DNA of 64,000 nt from Choristoneura fumiferana. Lineage: Eukaryota; Arthropoda; Insecta; Lepidoptera; Tortricidae. A model generated the notes under the pieces. That model searched no databases and was not told the origin of the DNA. It saw nothing but the letters and a program-made list of their open reading frames with translations. A program made the position numbers and the translations under genes. The stretch is from NCBI RefSeq assembly GCF_025370935.1, contig NC_133490.1, forward strand, positions 7,758,393 to 7,822,392, read 5' to 3'. This document shows, one piece after another, positions 45,401 to 56,601 of the stretch. The number at the start of each line of letters is the position of its first letter. Position 1 is the first letter of the stretch.

Positions 45401-46433
45401 GATAAACACCAGTACACATATTTATTAAACCTACAATGCATAGAATATGTAGGTATAATAAAAACAACTTCTGTGAACGATCCCTAAAGAAAGAACCCAA
45501 ACCCAAGTCACGTTCTGAAAGGCATAATTTAAAACACGAGCCCTAGGTATTGAAGTTGACGGACGTGTCTGTCTAGCATGTCGTGTCGTGAACCTAGATG
45601 ACTCAGTGATAAGGTGATAACGTTTATGAGCCGCCGTGAGTGGTTTTTTTTTATTGCTCCGCTAACGTTTTTCCTTTGGCGTTTTTTTATGTCAGCGAAC
45701 CCGCTGATTCTGTATGTTAGCCTTTTTTTTCTAATGCTGGCAAAGCAAAGTTTCACTGTTTTTTTTTCACATTTGGTTTTGTGTTTGGTTGAATTTTTAT
45801 TTGTGTATGTGTCTGCCGTGTCGTGTCTGGTTCATATTTTACCAGCATCTAGTAGTCGTATCGAGTTGACTTTGTAATAGCTATGTACATATTCGATGCC
45901 AATGCAAACGAGTAGGTACAGTAAGCATTGCAATCGAAGTGAAAAGCTGAGTGTATAACCATCGCCTGCAGCTCGGGTGGATATAAACTTCTCGGGTATA
46001 AAATGACGTGATTTCTGCATTTGTACAATCTACTATTATATAAGCCTTTAAAACGTTAGACGTAGGTAGTTTGTTGTCGGAGCTCGTGTCGATTACAATC
46101 AACATAAAAGTTCGTATTAAAAATATTTTGTTAAAAAAGACATGTATTTAAATAGAGTCAATCAATCATACCAGATCACTTTTCTAGGAACACGCAGAAA
46201 ACTATGCAGTTAGCATGTAGTTAGCCAATAAGAGAGCTAATTAGGTAATACACATTCTTGCTCTTATCGCTCTTGCAATAAGGTCGAAGTTGCATGATTA
46301 GCAAATGATTAAGCTACTTAAGAGACCGTAGTTGTAAATTTTATATAAAAACATATTCCTTGATCTAAGTAAGAGTTCCGTATCCAAGGACTATAGGGAG
46401 ACCTGCGGAAGAAAGTTCGAAATTATTAATCCT

Positions 46434-46494
46434 CTTTTCGTCGAAATCTTGTTGCGCCGGATTCTTGTTTCGTCGAATTCTTATTCAACATATA
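46434..46494 (+). repeat. Degenerate word repeat (TTTCGTCGAA-TCTTGTT)
   Basis: TTTTCGTCGAAATCTTGTT, GCGCCGGATTCTTG and TTTCGTCGAATTCTTATT follow each other about every 19 bases. After the adjacent Helitron, 46779-46802 has the same word inverted (AGAATCCGACGAAATTTCC). Confidence 0.5.
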
Positions 46495-46502
46495 TATATA
46501 AC

Positions 46503-46714
46503 TAGCTTATGCCTGCGACTTCTTCTGCGCGGATCTAGGTTATATCGCGCTGGCGCCCTCTACCGGAATAAAAGGTATCCTATGTTGATCCTTGGGGTTA
46601 ATACTATCTCTATACCAAATTTCATCAAAATCGGTTAAGTGGTTTCGACGTGAAAGCGTAACAGACAGACAGACAGAGTTACTTTCGCATTTATATTTAA
46701 ATATTAAGTAGAGA
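46503..46714 (-). mobile_element. Non-autonomous Helitron, Lep1-like, full length
   Basis: On minus: A|TCTCTACTTAATATTTAAAT...GCATAAGCTAG|T. Host A and T flank it (46502 and 46715 on plus). The interior has GATTTTGATGAAATTTGGTA and a TCTGTCTGTC run. It belongs to a different subfamily from 5477 and 43517. Confidence 0.82.
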
Positions 46715-48644
46715 TAGTAGGGATTGGTATTTTCAATTTCCATAGCTTTGTTGTTTTTTACAGCTGAAAAATCCGATAAAACCAGAATCCGACGAAATTT
46801 CCTTCTAAGCTACGGAACCCTAAAAAAAGCACCTATCACCGCGGTTCCTTAAGATATTTAACAGTAATTAATGCTTAGTAAGACCACCAATGGCGTTCTA
46901 GTCGTCTAAAGAAGGCGGCGCCGCCCAGTAGGCGGTTGAACCGTACACGGCAAGAATACTTTTTTTGCATGGGACCGCATAAATGAAGTTAGAGCGATTA
47001 AGACGTATTTCTGTAATTTAATAGGCCTTTTTATACATGGTTTATAGGGAATAATATGAGAAATAGAAAACGCAAGCTAAAAGCACGAGGCTCCTATAGG
47101 TAAAAAACTTAAATGACTTGTTGTATGTAGTAGTAACGTGTCCTAGATTAGTCGACGTTCCATATTCGAAAAATGACAAGTCCCAAGAATGAGGGTTATC
47201 GCGTATGAATTCGCCGCTAGAGGCGCTAGTGTAGCGAGAGGTCTCCGAAATGTCAAATGTCACTGTTCTTGGGTGAGCTACGCGGGTTCATTTATAATTA
47301 GATTAATTTTGTGAATATTTCCAGCAATATCTGAAATTAATTATGGCAAACATGTATTACGGGGCAATGAATGTCTGTGTTTTGAGACAGTTTTGTCTTT
47401 CGGAAACCTTCGTCCTCCCTTTTTTCCGAACAAAACGGGACTACTCAGCACTGTGGCATGGCATGCTCGATACTTTTACGAGTATGGTACGGCTTTAATG
47501 TATTAAATATGATTTAAATGTTAATTTTGTTTTCACGCCCGTAATAAAATAACAAACTAACCACTATACTTCAGGCAGGACCTTTGTCTAAAGTGGCGCC
47601 AACTAGTGAGCGCGAAAACGGGACTGTTCATTCTGTGCACTACTCCATACAACAGATCATCTTAAGTTTTTTACCTAAATATGTATACGGCAAACGCAAT
47701 ACATACAGTTGATGCAGTTGACGACAAAAGCCCAATAAGTAGGTGAAGTAGATGACTATAGACTCACTCCTGCCGGCTCGTGCCGCGGCACCGATTTCAA
47801 ACTGGTATTTAGACAAATATTGTCATGGTTTTTTGCAGACATTTTTGTTATAATTTTTTTTAATTTAATTTCGCTATGATTTCTTTGCTAAGTTTCTTTG
47901 GCATATGCAAAATTAAACACGCAGCGCGGACAAGGACTATGACAGGACTCTCGATATTCTTTTGTTTTCTTTCCGCGCTGCTTGCTTCCAATTTTATTAG
48001 TGGCCAATTGCTAGACAGCGTTGGTATACAAACTCTTTATTAAAACTTTGTAAATGCGTCGTCTACAGTATGGAATGTAAATATGACATCAATAGCACAA
48101 AGGTTCCACATTGGTAAACGATTCAGTTTCTTTAACTGACCGCTTGAAGTGAGTGAATGAAAATGTCTGTATCGCTGTCGCTGAACCGTGCTTGAACTGA
48201 ATCGCAAAAGTAACGTCGTGGTAGAGCCTAAACTGAATCGTATAGAGCGTGGTAGGCCCCCTGTAGGTACATACCTACTTAAATTAGACGGCAATGCTAG
48301 TACCTGTCTATAGGCCTCTTTGACTACAGAACTCTATAAATATACAAGAAACTAATTGTTTACTGTTAAGATTCAATTCAAGAAACACCTATTTTTCAAA
48401 CCACAGTTAATGCCACGCATGTTCGTTTTTTTTCCTAAACAGTTATAGGAACTTGTTGTATAAAAACTAGACTTGCTTATATGCATGTTTCCTTGTAAAA
48501 TTACTGATGGGCAATAAATCAGTTAAGCGTAAACGAAGGGGTATTTATTATCATAATTTATTGACCATGGATTTAAAAAAGTGCAAATGTGAGACCGTTG
48601 AACTATTTACACTTAAAACTAAAGCAATATTTTTAACCCTTTTT

Positions 48645-49256
48645 AGCGTTCCGGAGCCAGAATGGCAAAAACGGAACCCTTATAGTTTCGCCATGTCTGT
48701 CTGTCTGTCCGTCAGTCCGCGGCTTTGCTCAGGGACTATCAATGCTAGAAAGGTGTAATTTTGCACGAATATATATGTAAACTATGCCGACAAAATGGTA
48801 CAATAAAAAATTCTAAAAAAAATTTTTTTTGGGGTACCTCCCATAGACGTAAAGTGGGAGTTGTTTTTTTTTTCTCATCCAACCCTATACTGTGGGGTAT
48901 CGTATCGTTGGATAGGTTTTTTATAACCATTAGGGGTTTGCGTAGACGATTTCGACTTTTCGATACAGCGATTTGTTTGCGAAATATTCAACTTTAAAGT
49001 GCAAATTTTCATTAAAATCGAGCCCCCCCCCCCCTCTAAAATCCAAACCGGTGGGTGGAAGAAATTGAAAAAATTCAGGATGGTAGTAAGCATATCAAAC
49101 TTACAAGGAAAACTATAACGGCTAAGTTTGCCTATATTTAAACTTGGAAGATTCTGTATAAAATACGAAATCCTTAGAAAAATATTACTTAATTTTTTCG
49201 TAATGGCTACGGAACCCTATTTTGGGCGTGTCCGACACGCTCTTGGCCGGTTTTTA
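48645..49256 (+). repeat. Interspersed repeat ending CTCTTGGCCGGTTTTT, near full length
   Basis: From TAGCGTTCCGGAGCCAGAAT, ATGTCTGTCTGTCTGTCCGT, GGGGTACCTCCCATAGACGT, a poly-C run at 49023-49034, AACCGGTGGGTGG, CGTAATGGCTACGGAACCCT to GACACGCTCTTGGCCGG. About 610 bp. It shares its outer words with the 53258-53815 family (GGTTCCG... start, CTTGGC-GGTTTTT end), implying a superfamily with a conserved 3' end. Class unknown. Confidence 0.8.
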
Positions 49257-49266
49257 TAGTTCCTTA

Positions 49267-49414
49267 TACAGTCACCAGCTCCGTCAGCCAGCAGTTCCGT
49301 ACAGGTACAGCTATAAGACAACCAAGCGTGCATAAGTATCTGGTATGACTTCTAGGGCCGGTAGGACGTGTCAGATAATTATGCACGCTCCTCGATATTA
49401 AAGCAGGTGACAAT
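49267..49414. mobile_element. Palindromic MITE, TACAGTCACC family, right end degraded
   Basis: TACAGTCACCAGCTCCGTCA ... AAGCGTGCATAAGTATCTGG ... GATAATTATGCACGCTCCTC ... GCAGGTGACAATA. The inner inverted words match 56602-56736 and 60826-60945. Confidence 0.7.
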
Positions 49415-49430
49415 AAGATTGTTTTTTTTG

Positions 49431-49576
49431 GAGTCTTTTTTGTTTTTTTTTATTTCAACTCCAGATTATGCTACTTTTACGGCCATCCCATAAAATACAA
49501 ACTGAAATATAGATAAAAGAAATCGAGCCCAGGTCCTCAGCATTCCGTGCAATACAAAAAAAGACAAAAAAGACTC
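49431..49576. repeat. Inverted repeat GGAGTCTTTTTTG bracketing a SINE fragment
   Basis: GGAGTCTTTTTTGTTTTTTT at 49431 and AAAAAAAGACAAAAAAGACT, CC ending at 49576 are inverses over about 20 bases. The enclosed DNA includes the SINE C piece at 49480-49550. Confidence 0.75.
49480..49550 (-). mobile_element. tRNA-derived SINE family C, fragment
   Basis: Minus: GCACGGAATGCTGAGGACCT, GGGCTCGATTTCTTTTATCT, ATATTTCAGTTTGTATTTTA, which parallels the plus-strand copy at 49776-49905 (B-box, then TATCTATATCTCAGTTTGTA). Confidence 0.75.
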
Positions 49577-49775
49577 CAAAAACCAATATTAATTTGATTG
49601 CTTATAATAGAGACATCTCTTGTCCGGGTGAGCGGTTAGTTCCAATAGGGTGTTGAAAGTTTCTCGATGAGGGCTACAACATAGATGTCGCTACTGTCGC
49701 TGCTTAAGTGACTAAATAAGAAACAAACAAGCTGCGATATGTGGTGCATAGGAGAAATTCGTGTATGTACTCCTG

Positions 49776-49905
49776 TCCAGTGGTGGTGTAGTGGTATAGC
49801 ACGTGGCACGGATTGCCGAGGACCTGGGTTCGATTCCCAGCGCTGGAATCTTTTTCTGGTTTTTCTGTGTATCTATATCTCAGTTTGTATTTTTGACAGG
49901 TGACA
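49776..49905 (+). mobile_element. tRNA-derived SINE family C with well-preserved tRNA-like head
   Basis: 49776-49847 is 72 nt with tRNA spacing. The acceptor arms TCCAGTG and CGCTGGA pair fully (one G-T). The T-arm CTGGG-TTCGATT-CCCAG is perfect, and A-box TGTAGTGGTATAGC and B-box GGTTCGATTCC are present. The anticodon arm is broken (only TGGC/GCCG, with C instead of U before the would-be anticodon), so it is not a functional tRNA. The unrelated tail TATCTATATCTCAGTTTGTA is shared with the inverted fragment at 49480, which makes it a SINE. Confidence 0.8.
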
Positions 49906-49937
49906 ATACCTTAGTCGGGAAAATGGAACCCTTGTAG

Positions 49938-50044
49938 GATCACTTTGCTGTCGATATTACATCTAAATCGGTTTAGCGGTTTATACATCATGAGGTAACA
50001 AACCATCAGACTTACAAACTTTCGCATTTATAATATTAGTCGGA
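49938..50044 (-). mobile_element. Helitron (Lep1-like) 5'-end fragment
   Basis: ATCTAAATCGGTTTAGCGGT ... ACTTTCGCATTTATAATATT, AGTCGGA|T: on minus A|TCCGACTAATATTATAAATG. The 3' end is lost. Confidence 0.72.
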
Positions 50045-50544
50045 TAGACTAAACGAAATACAACACTAACGCTAACCTAGCTCAAGAGTTTTACAAGAAT
50101 CTTACTCAGCCTTTATTTACTCGTCCCAAAATATACTAAACCAAACTCCGACAACGCACAATAATTGACCATATTCCTCTACAAATTAGGTTCTTATTTC
50201 CATATACAACGCTGGCAATTACGCCTTTTTTTTACTCATCTTCATACGTGACCCGATACTCGACACCCTTGCATGTGCTACTGTAGGGGTGGCTATTGGA
50301 CGACCTTATGTGTATAGCGTTAAGGTTCAGAATGCGGGTAAATAGTTCAGGATATAAGATATGCGACAAAAATTTTGAAAAAAAAAAGACACGTGTTTTC
50401 TGTCTAAGAATACAATGGTGTCTAATATGGAATAGTTATGGGGCACGTTTTTAGACGGAGTTAAATGATCAGTAGCATTTTGTGACGGAAAAACGTCACG
50501 GCATTGACAGGACGGCCTTTAGATGCCTAATGCCTTTTATAAGA

Positions 50545-50768
50545 CCCGACGCAAAAAGGGGGTGTTATAAGTTTGACACCAATGTCTGTCTATCTGTCTC
50601 TGGCATCGTAGTTTTCGGACGGACCGATTTCGATGCTTTATTTATGTGAAAGTTAGTTTATTTGCGGTGGTTCTTAGCTATGTTTGATGAAAATCAGTTC
50701 AGACAGTTTTAAGATATTGAACTTAGAAATGACAATGTCGGAGGGATTTTTCTAATACTTAAACCTAC
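50545..50768 (+). repeat. TTAA-type element, single diverged arm
   Basis: GACCCGACGCAAAAAGGGGG, TGTCTGTCTATCTGTCTCTG, GGTTCTTAGCTATGTTTGAT, AGACAGTTTTAAGATATTGA, ACAATGTCGGAGGGATTTTT follows the arm at 18605-18837 throughout. No opposite arm is near. Confidence 0.75.
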
Positions 50769-50769
50769 C

Positions 50770-50888
50770 TAATCAGAGGCGTTTCGGACACTCGCGATCA
50801 CAATCAAATGACAGATTTTGCATACAAAAACTGTCACTTAATTGCGGCCACGAGCGTCCGAAACATTAGGCAATACGGCCTCTGGTTA
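50770..50888. mobile_element. Palindromic MITE, CAGAGGC...CGGACRCTCG family
   Basis: Left TAATCAGAGGC-GTTTCGGACA, CTCGCGATCACAATCAAATG, ACAG; right CTGTCACTTAATTGCGGCCA, CGAGCGTCCGAAACATTAGG...GGCCTCTGGTTA. The arms are inverses; the right one has an extra CAATACGG. Confidence 0.72.
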
Positions 50889-50918
50889 TAATAATAATAA
50901 TGCTTTAGTTTTGGCTGC

Positions 50919-51075
50919 AAAGCAAAGTAAAGTCGCCGACATTGGTAGAAGGATAGCGAAGCTCAAGTGGCAATGGGCGGGTCATATTGCCCGAAAAACC
51001 GATTCGTGGTGTAAGGTTGTTCTGGATTGGAGACCATGGGAACAGAAAAGACCAGTGGGCAGACCGCAAAAATGA
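50919..51075 (+). mobile_element. LINE reverse-transcriptase C-terminal fragment
   Basis: AKQSKVADIGRRIAKLKWQW, AGHIARKTDSWCKVVLDWRP, WEQKRPVGRPQK, with the frame open until the TGA at 51073. It is cut just where RWTDDL would follow and is preceded directly by the MITE at 50770-50888. An intact frame suggests a younger copy than 32238-32480. Confidence 0.85.
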
Positions 51076-51124
51076 TGATGGCAAACTCTTGGTAGAAGAG
51101 AAGGCTAGAAGAAGAGAGAGAGAG

Positions 51125-51275
51125 AGTTTTGGCTGACTGTACTTTTTACTGACTGTACGCGCATTTTCATCCCAACTACACATACATCGGTACCAAATTT
51201 CAAGCCAATCCGATCAATAGAATTAATGAAATTTGGTTTGCAAGATTGACCTCAACAAACAAACATTGAAAAGCT
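51125..51275 (+). repeat. Interspersed repeat (ACTGACTGTACGCGCAT family)
   Basis: TTTTACTGACTGTACGCGCA, CCAAATTTCAAGCCAATCCG, GCAAGATTGACCTCAACAAA, AAAAGCTTG. Weaker copies near 3460, 17180, 26890, 31050 and 52755 share ACAGTCA-CAAAAAAGCTTG. Confidence 0.6.
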
Positions 51276-51885
51276 TGTCAACTGGCTCACAAAAATGAAT
51301 ATAAAGAACAAGGGTGTTCACAATGTTCTCGAAAACAATAACGGCGGTCTTTTTTTTTGACCGACTGACCGTTACGTTGTACTCGAGTCGTAAATCTTGA
51401 TTTGGTTTTGGAAATAAAAATTGGCAGACGAAAGCTATTGAAGTTCACAGCGAAAGAGAAAAGTCTCGTGCACAATTAAAAATAAAAACAATAGAACGGC
51501 ACACGAGGTCACGTAAGGCGCCTTTATGGTTAAGTAAATAGCCATACCCATACGTTTGTATCTTCCCGGCTCATTCTATAATAATGATAATAATTTTTAT
51601 TTCGACCAACATAGGGTTATAGTGTAATGTATCATGAAATGAAGCCCCACTCGAGTTTATGGTTTAAAAAATGGGTCCAGTGGTTCAAAAAAGATAACAT
51701 CCCATTGGTATCTCCTGTAATTTTGTAAAACCTTCAAAACGATATGACGGTAATAAAAAAAAGATTGTAAAAAAATCATTTTACCACTGTCCTCAAGATC
51801 AATATGTATTGTATGCGAGTATGTGTATACTACGAAATCTTAAAAACACTTTTTTACTAACTATTTGACAACTCCTGAATTATAG

Positions 51886-52016
51886 GTACTGTCTCTTTCT
51901 AAAACGCTTTTCTCTATTCAGTAAGTATGGCGCGCTACTTGCGTGGTATGCACATGCAAGTATGTTTTTCTCTGTAATCTTAAGTTTCGATCCTTTATAA
52001 CTTTGTGTTAAATAAA
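51886..52016 (+). repeat. Repeat of unknown class, copy 2
   Basis: CTGTCTCTTTCTAAAACGCT ... GGCGCGCTACTTGCGTGGTA ... TTTTTCTCTGTAATCTTAAG ... TATAACTTTGTG: order-preserving match to 11147-11262. Confidence 0.6.
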
Positions 52017-52050
52017 GGTAGGTTAAATAAAACATAAGCATAATCATAGC

Positions 52051-52136
52051 ACACTCAGCAACAAAAATATACATACGTTTGAAGTGCCTAAAATTTTGCA
52101 CTTTGGCTGTATTCATAATATTTTTGTTGCTGACTG
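52051..52136. mobile_element. Small palindromic MITE (CAGCAACAAAAATAT)
   Basis: ACACTCAGCAACAAAAATAT and ATATTTTTGTTGCTGACTGT are inverted. 86 bp, TA-rich flanks. Confidence 0.65.
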
Positions 52137-52552
52137 TAAAAGCTTTGCTTAGTTTTAGACTACGTCAATGGGTGTCACTGTTTTCCCATTCGAAAACACG
52201 CATTGACAAGCATTAATTTATAAATTAATAAAAAATTATTAAAATGCCACATTGCTGCTATAATAATAAAACCTATAATAAATCCGTCGTATCATCAGAC
52301 CCTGCCAATTCACACCACATTTGTTAGCAACCTATTTAAGCCCAGTAGCTGCCTCCAATTATGGAGCTCGGAGCCTCGCAATCACCCTGTACCACGAGAC
52401 TTGGCTGTGAAACAATGGTGTTTTGAACACCAAGGGAACGTCGACTTTAAACTGATGACAATAAGGATTAGTATAATCTGTTTTAGGTACGTTTTTTAAT
52501 ACAAAATTATAATTATAGACGGCCTGTAATAAAGCATATGTATGTGCTTAAT

Positions 52553-52695
52553 CGTTATCATATATCAGTCGTACGATGTCCACTGTTGGAGACCCATGGA
52601 TCTCCAGTTGCTTGGGTTGGAAGCATCCTGTATACGCCGTGAACCTGCGCCTTTAACCAGGTCATCTGACCATCTTATTGGTGGACGAATATGCT
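52553..52695 (-). mobile_element. LINE 3' tail fragment
   Basis: TCATATATCAGTCGTACGAT, GTCCACTGTTGGA ... CTCCAGTTGCTTGGGTTGGA ... AACCAGGTCATCTGACCATC. Inverted RT tail; the GCCTATGTC word before the tail is deleted. Confidence 0.8.
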
Positions 52696-53257
52696 GCGTT
52701 GTCTAGCGCGATAAACGAAATTACAACCAATGACTAGCTTGGATGTCAGGCAAGCGCAGTCAACAAAAAAGCTTGTTTTGAATTTTTAACAAAAAAATAC
52801 TAATGTTACTAATGTTGGGTTGGCAATAGATGTTTTTTAATATTCTTTGTTTTTTTTTACTGTCTATTTATTCATAATCTTTTTTTTACAGTCGTCATGT
52901 CACTTGTGTGTTACATTGTGTTTTTTACTCCTCATAGTAACAACTAAAATAACTAAGTAAAAAGCGCGACTGATTAAATTTTCTTTTACAAAATCCCAAG
53001 CCAATTCGTTTCTGTTTGCTAACAAAAAATATTAAAAATAAACCCGAATCAATTTTCAAAACACGGACGAGCGTACGCGCATAGGCTTGCTTGCATTGGT
53101 ACCGGGCCCGTAGCGAACCGGTTCGGATGCGTGAGCTCGTTGGTGAAACGATTATTATACATTCGGCGTCGGAATTTCGAGGGCTGCGCGGGCGCCAGTC
53201 TAGTATCGTCGGTGCTACTGGGTACATTCGAGGATTTAAGCCTCTAACATTATTTGT

Positions 53258-53815
53258 TTTTAGGGTTCCGTACCCAAAGGGTGCCAACAGAACTCAGCTA
53301 TATAGACTCCGCTGTCTGTGTGTCACTTGAAATTTTCACAGATTATGTATTACTGTGGCCGCTATAACAACAAATACTAAAAACAGAATGAAATAAATAT
53401 TTAAGGGAGGCTCCCATAGAATAAACAATAATTGTTTGGCCGTTTTTTGCTTGATATTAATAACGGCAACAGGTAGATTCTTGAAATATTCAGTCTAGTT
53501 GTAAGTATAATCACTTTAAAAATAAATAATAAAATTAAAATAGAATAAATATTTAAGGGGGGGGGAACATTGTGAGGAAACCTGCACAAACCTGCGAAGC
53601 GATTCAACGGTGCGTACGAAGTTCCCAATCCGCACTGAATTATGGCCCAAGCCCTCTTGTTCTGAGAGGAGGCCTGTGCCCAGCAGTGAGACGTATATAG
53701 GCTAGGATGATGGAGGGGGCTCCTATACAACAAACTTTATTTTTTGCAGTATTTTTTGCTACGGCACCCTTCATGCGCGAGTCCGATTCACACTTGGCTG
53801 GTTTTTATAGTTTGT
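53258..53815 (+). repeat. Interspersed repeat AGGGTTCCGTACCC...CACTTGGCTGGTTTTT with internal duplication and nested SINE
   Basis: Starts AGGGTTCCGTACCCAAAGGG and includes TTGAAATTTTCACAGATTAT, CTATAACAACAAATACTAAA. The inner word AATAAATATTTAAGGG occurs twice (53392 and 53544). The second is split by the SINE at 53567-53713, after which GGGGGCTCCTATACAACAAA, CTACGGCACCCTTC, GCGCGAGTCCGATTCACACT, TGGCTGG completes the family. No ORF. Confidence 0.8.
53567..53713 (+). mobile_element. SINE family A, 3' half, nested
   Basis: ACATTGTGAGGAAACCTGCA ... GAAGTTCCCAATCCGCACTG ... GGAGGCCTGTGCCCAGCAGT ... ATAGGCTAGGATGATGG. The only plus-orientated copy with a tail. G-rich AGGGGG occurs on both sides, a possible short target duplication. 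Confidence 0.85.
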
Positions 53816-54547
53816 CATATGTATCAGCCTAAGGGTCAATCAACTTTTTAGCTTGTTGCCATGGTAACGTCTCCTGAGTTGCTTATAAAAAGTATGATTT
53901 TATGGGGGGCAAATCCACTAAAAGTTAGGAGTTGTGTGTCTACTCTTGTTTCTGTTGTCCTGTCAATTGTTCAAAGGTTAACTGGAAGCGATACCTTATG
54001 GGACAAGTTCGCCTTTGTACATCGATCTTTAATCACTTATTTTTGTGTTTTATGTAGTACAATGAAGAGTTATACAATATAATGTATGCAATGGACACTC
54101 AGAGAGCAGTGGAACAAATTAAGACACATTTAGACTGCGAGAACTTGCATGGAAGTTTCACTACGTTGCGATATTTACTCGTATTTGATCAGCTGAATTA
54201 ATTGTCCCCCAATAGCCTTCGATGATGCAACTAGCATGCAAGCTCTTGAATGGTGTAAATGAGGCTTTAAGCTAACACTAATTATAATTAGCTAGGAATG
54301 CTTGCTCAAGGATATTTAAGTTTTTTTAAAAAGAGTTCAGAAATGATTTTCGGATTTAACCGACACCTGCCTTTCCAACCGAAATCGACGAGAATAAAAA
54401 AAAATAGATTTTTCAATGTTGATTTTTCGACTAAATCGAATATTTCTTTTTCCAGTAAACTACCACATTATTCGTAGAGTGCGCGAGCTGCCTCGCTCTT
54501 GGCCGGATTTTCTGAATTACATCAGTTTTTTCATAAGCCCAACATTA

Positions 54548-54820
54548 AATATTAAATAAAAATAAATAAATATCACGGGACAATTCACACCAATTGACCT
54601 AGTCCCAAAGTAAGCTTAGCAAAGCTTGTGTTATGGGTACTAAGCAACCGATAAATATAATTATATAGATAGATACATACTTAAATACATATTATAGACA
54701 CCCAGAACCGAGAACAAACATTCGTATTTTTCATACAAATATCTGCCCCGACACGGGAATCGAACCCGGGACCTCAAGCTTCGTAGTCAGGTTCTCTAAC
54801 CACTAGGCCATCTGGTCGTC
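54548..54820 (-). mobile_element. tRNA-derived SINE family B, near full length
   Basis: On minus from 54820: GACGACCAGATGGCCTAGTG (A-box), then TTGAGGTCCCGGGTTCGATT, CCCGTGTCGGGGCAG (B-box and T-arm), a body with CTTGGGACTAG-like words, and a TTTATTTATTTTTATTT tail. The head keeps the pol III promoter in good condition. Related copy: 10408-10645. Confidence 0.85.
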
Positions 54821-55142
54821 AAAATATATATTGAAGATAACATTCTAAGAATCGATCGAATTACAAATTCTGCAATTACTATTCAACGGCAAACGTGACT
54901 CGCGCATTAATCAGTATTTTTACAGAAACATGCTATTACAAATACAGTAACTACTCGTATCTTGTAAATTTAGATAAAACATGAAATTTACTGTCTTATG
55001 TTTTCTTACCTTTATAATCGTGTGACGGAACGACTGGACAACGCTGTTATCTTATTGGGAAAATAAAAATATTTTATTGCATTCTTTGGTGTTTACAATT
55101 ATGGTGTCCTTGGGCCTTCCTTTTTAACCGACTTCAAAAAAG

Positions 55143-55490
55143 GAGGTTCTATGTTCAAAGTCAAAATATCTTTATTCAATTTAGGCTACAACAAGCACTT
55201 ATGAATGTCAAAAAATCTACCAGTTCGGAAAACCTCTGCTGAGAAGCCGAAACTCAACGAGGTATATTATTTTTTTACAGATTTACAATATTATTAAATG
55301 ACATGTATACATCCAAGTATTTCACAACTTTTTTAACACAGTAGGTTCGCTATTTGAAGGATCGTAATGCGGATCGGAATTATTTCCAAATATCCCTGTA
55401 CTAACTTATAATACGCCTTTGATATTAATGTCTTCTTGACAATAGATCTGAATTTTGTATCCGTTCATTTATAATTTTTTTGGAATTTTA
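55143..55490 (-). mobile_element. LINE 3' end with decayed RT C-terminus (CR1/Jockey-like)
   Basis: On minus a remnant reads SIVKKTLISKAYYKLVQGYL, resembling the VKR-L--KAYY-V-DYL end of CR1/Jockey-type reverse transcriptases. It is followed by ...CTCGTTGAGTTTCGGCTTCT, CAGCAGAGGTTTTCCGAACT and a 3' end near GAATAAAGATATTTTGACTT with AATAAA. Confidence 0.65.
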
Positions 55491-56571
55491 TTATAAAAAC
55501 GTATGCAATTTCCCAGAAAGACTTTTTGTTTTAGCCAGTCTGTAAGATGGAACTTTAAGCTTCCCTGTGTTTCTAGTAGCTTTTGGCTTTCGACGTTAGT
55601 GGAAAATCACATACCTAAATACATGTTCAAAAACATAAAGCGACGGCAGGGTAGGATATCTGTTTCCTTAAAAAAGATCTTAAAGATTCACGCGTCAAAT
55701 TATAAATTGCTCTAATTGCTCTCTTCTATGTTCCAATGTTTGTATTTTTTTTATGTATTTTCACCGATTACTCAGTCAATTGAGAACCGATTTTCAAAAT
55801 TCTTTTTTTAAGTATACTTGTGCCCTCTCTCGTACGAAACGTGTCGTTGAACTGTTGAGTTTAAAACTTATCTAGTGCCTTGTGGAACGAGGACGCTGCG
55901 GCCGCTTCACGTATAGTCGAGTAGCAGGCAACCCAGGACTGGTAAGACTGGCCAGCGCGAAGAAGTCCAGTGGCCCTGTAACTGATTGCTGCGAAATACT
56001 TACACAGCGCTAAGCAGGGTGAGTGTCCTTTCTGAATCACACAAGGCTATATACATCTTTCGTTCGTAGAGATACTGTCCGTGTTTAAAACCTCTCACAA
56101 AAACTTCTAAGAGATCGAATTTATTAACTCCTCAGATCTCTTACATTTCCTTCTCTATAGCTAGTAGTCATATAGCTAAATATTGAAAGAATAACATTTC
56201 TAAGATAAGCAAACCTTATTTCAAACAATAGTGTTATTTTATGCCTTTAAACGAGGAATTACTGTATATTTATATATATTTCGGGAATCTCGGAAACGGC
56301 TGCAACGATTTCGATGAAATTTGCTGTCGGGGTTTTACTCTTAATTGTATGTACGTCACATAAAAAATAGCTTTTAGTATAATAGTACACGCAACACGTA
56401 CCCAATATTATTATGTGACATATTTTTTAATAGAAGATGCAGGCTAGATTTTTGGTAAGGGCGAATGATATAAAATGTCATTTAGTAGTATAAATTAAAT
56501 GGCAATATTTTTTAATTTGTAATTAGTGAACTAGGGTATGGATATGTGTAGGTCTTTCAAAAATATTAAGA

Positions 56572-56598
56572 TTTGCTTACACTTGGCCGTTTTTTAAC
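56572..56598 (+). repeat. Terminal scrap of the ACTTGGCCG repeat
   Basis: TTGCTTACACTTGGCCGTTT, TTT. Only the conserved 3' end remains, immediately before the MITE at 56602. Confidence 0.5.
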
Positions 56599-56601
56599 TT
56601 G

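Noticed and set aside
49776..49847. Functional tRNA gene
   Set aside because: Acceptor and T arms are good, but the anticodon stem is broken and the base before the anticodon is C rather than U; a SINE tail follows and is shared with another copy.
54735..54820. tRNA gene on minus
   Set aside because: A- and B-boxes are present, but the acceptor arms do not pair and the body continues into a SINE that recurs at 10408-10645.
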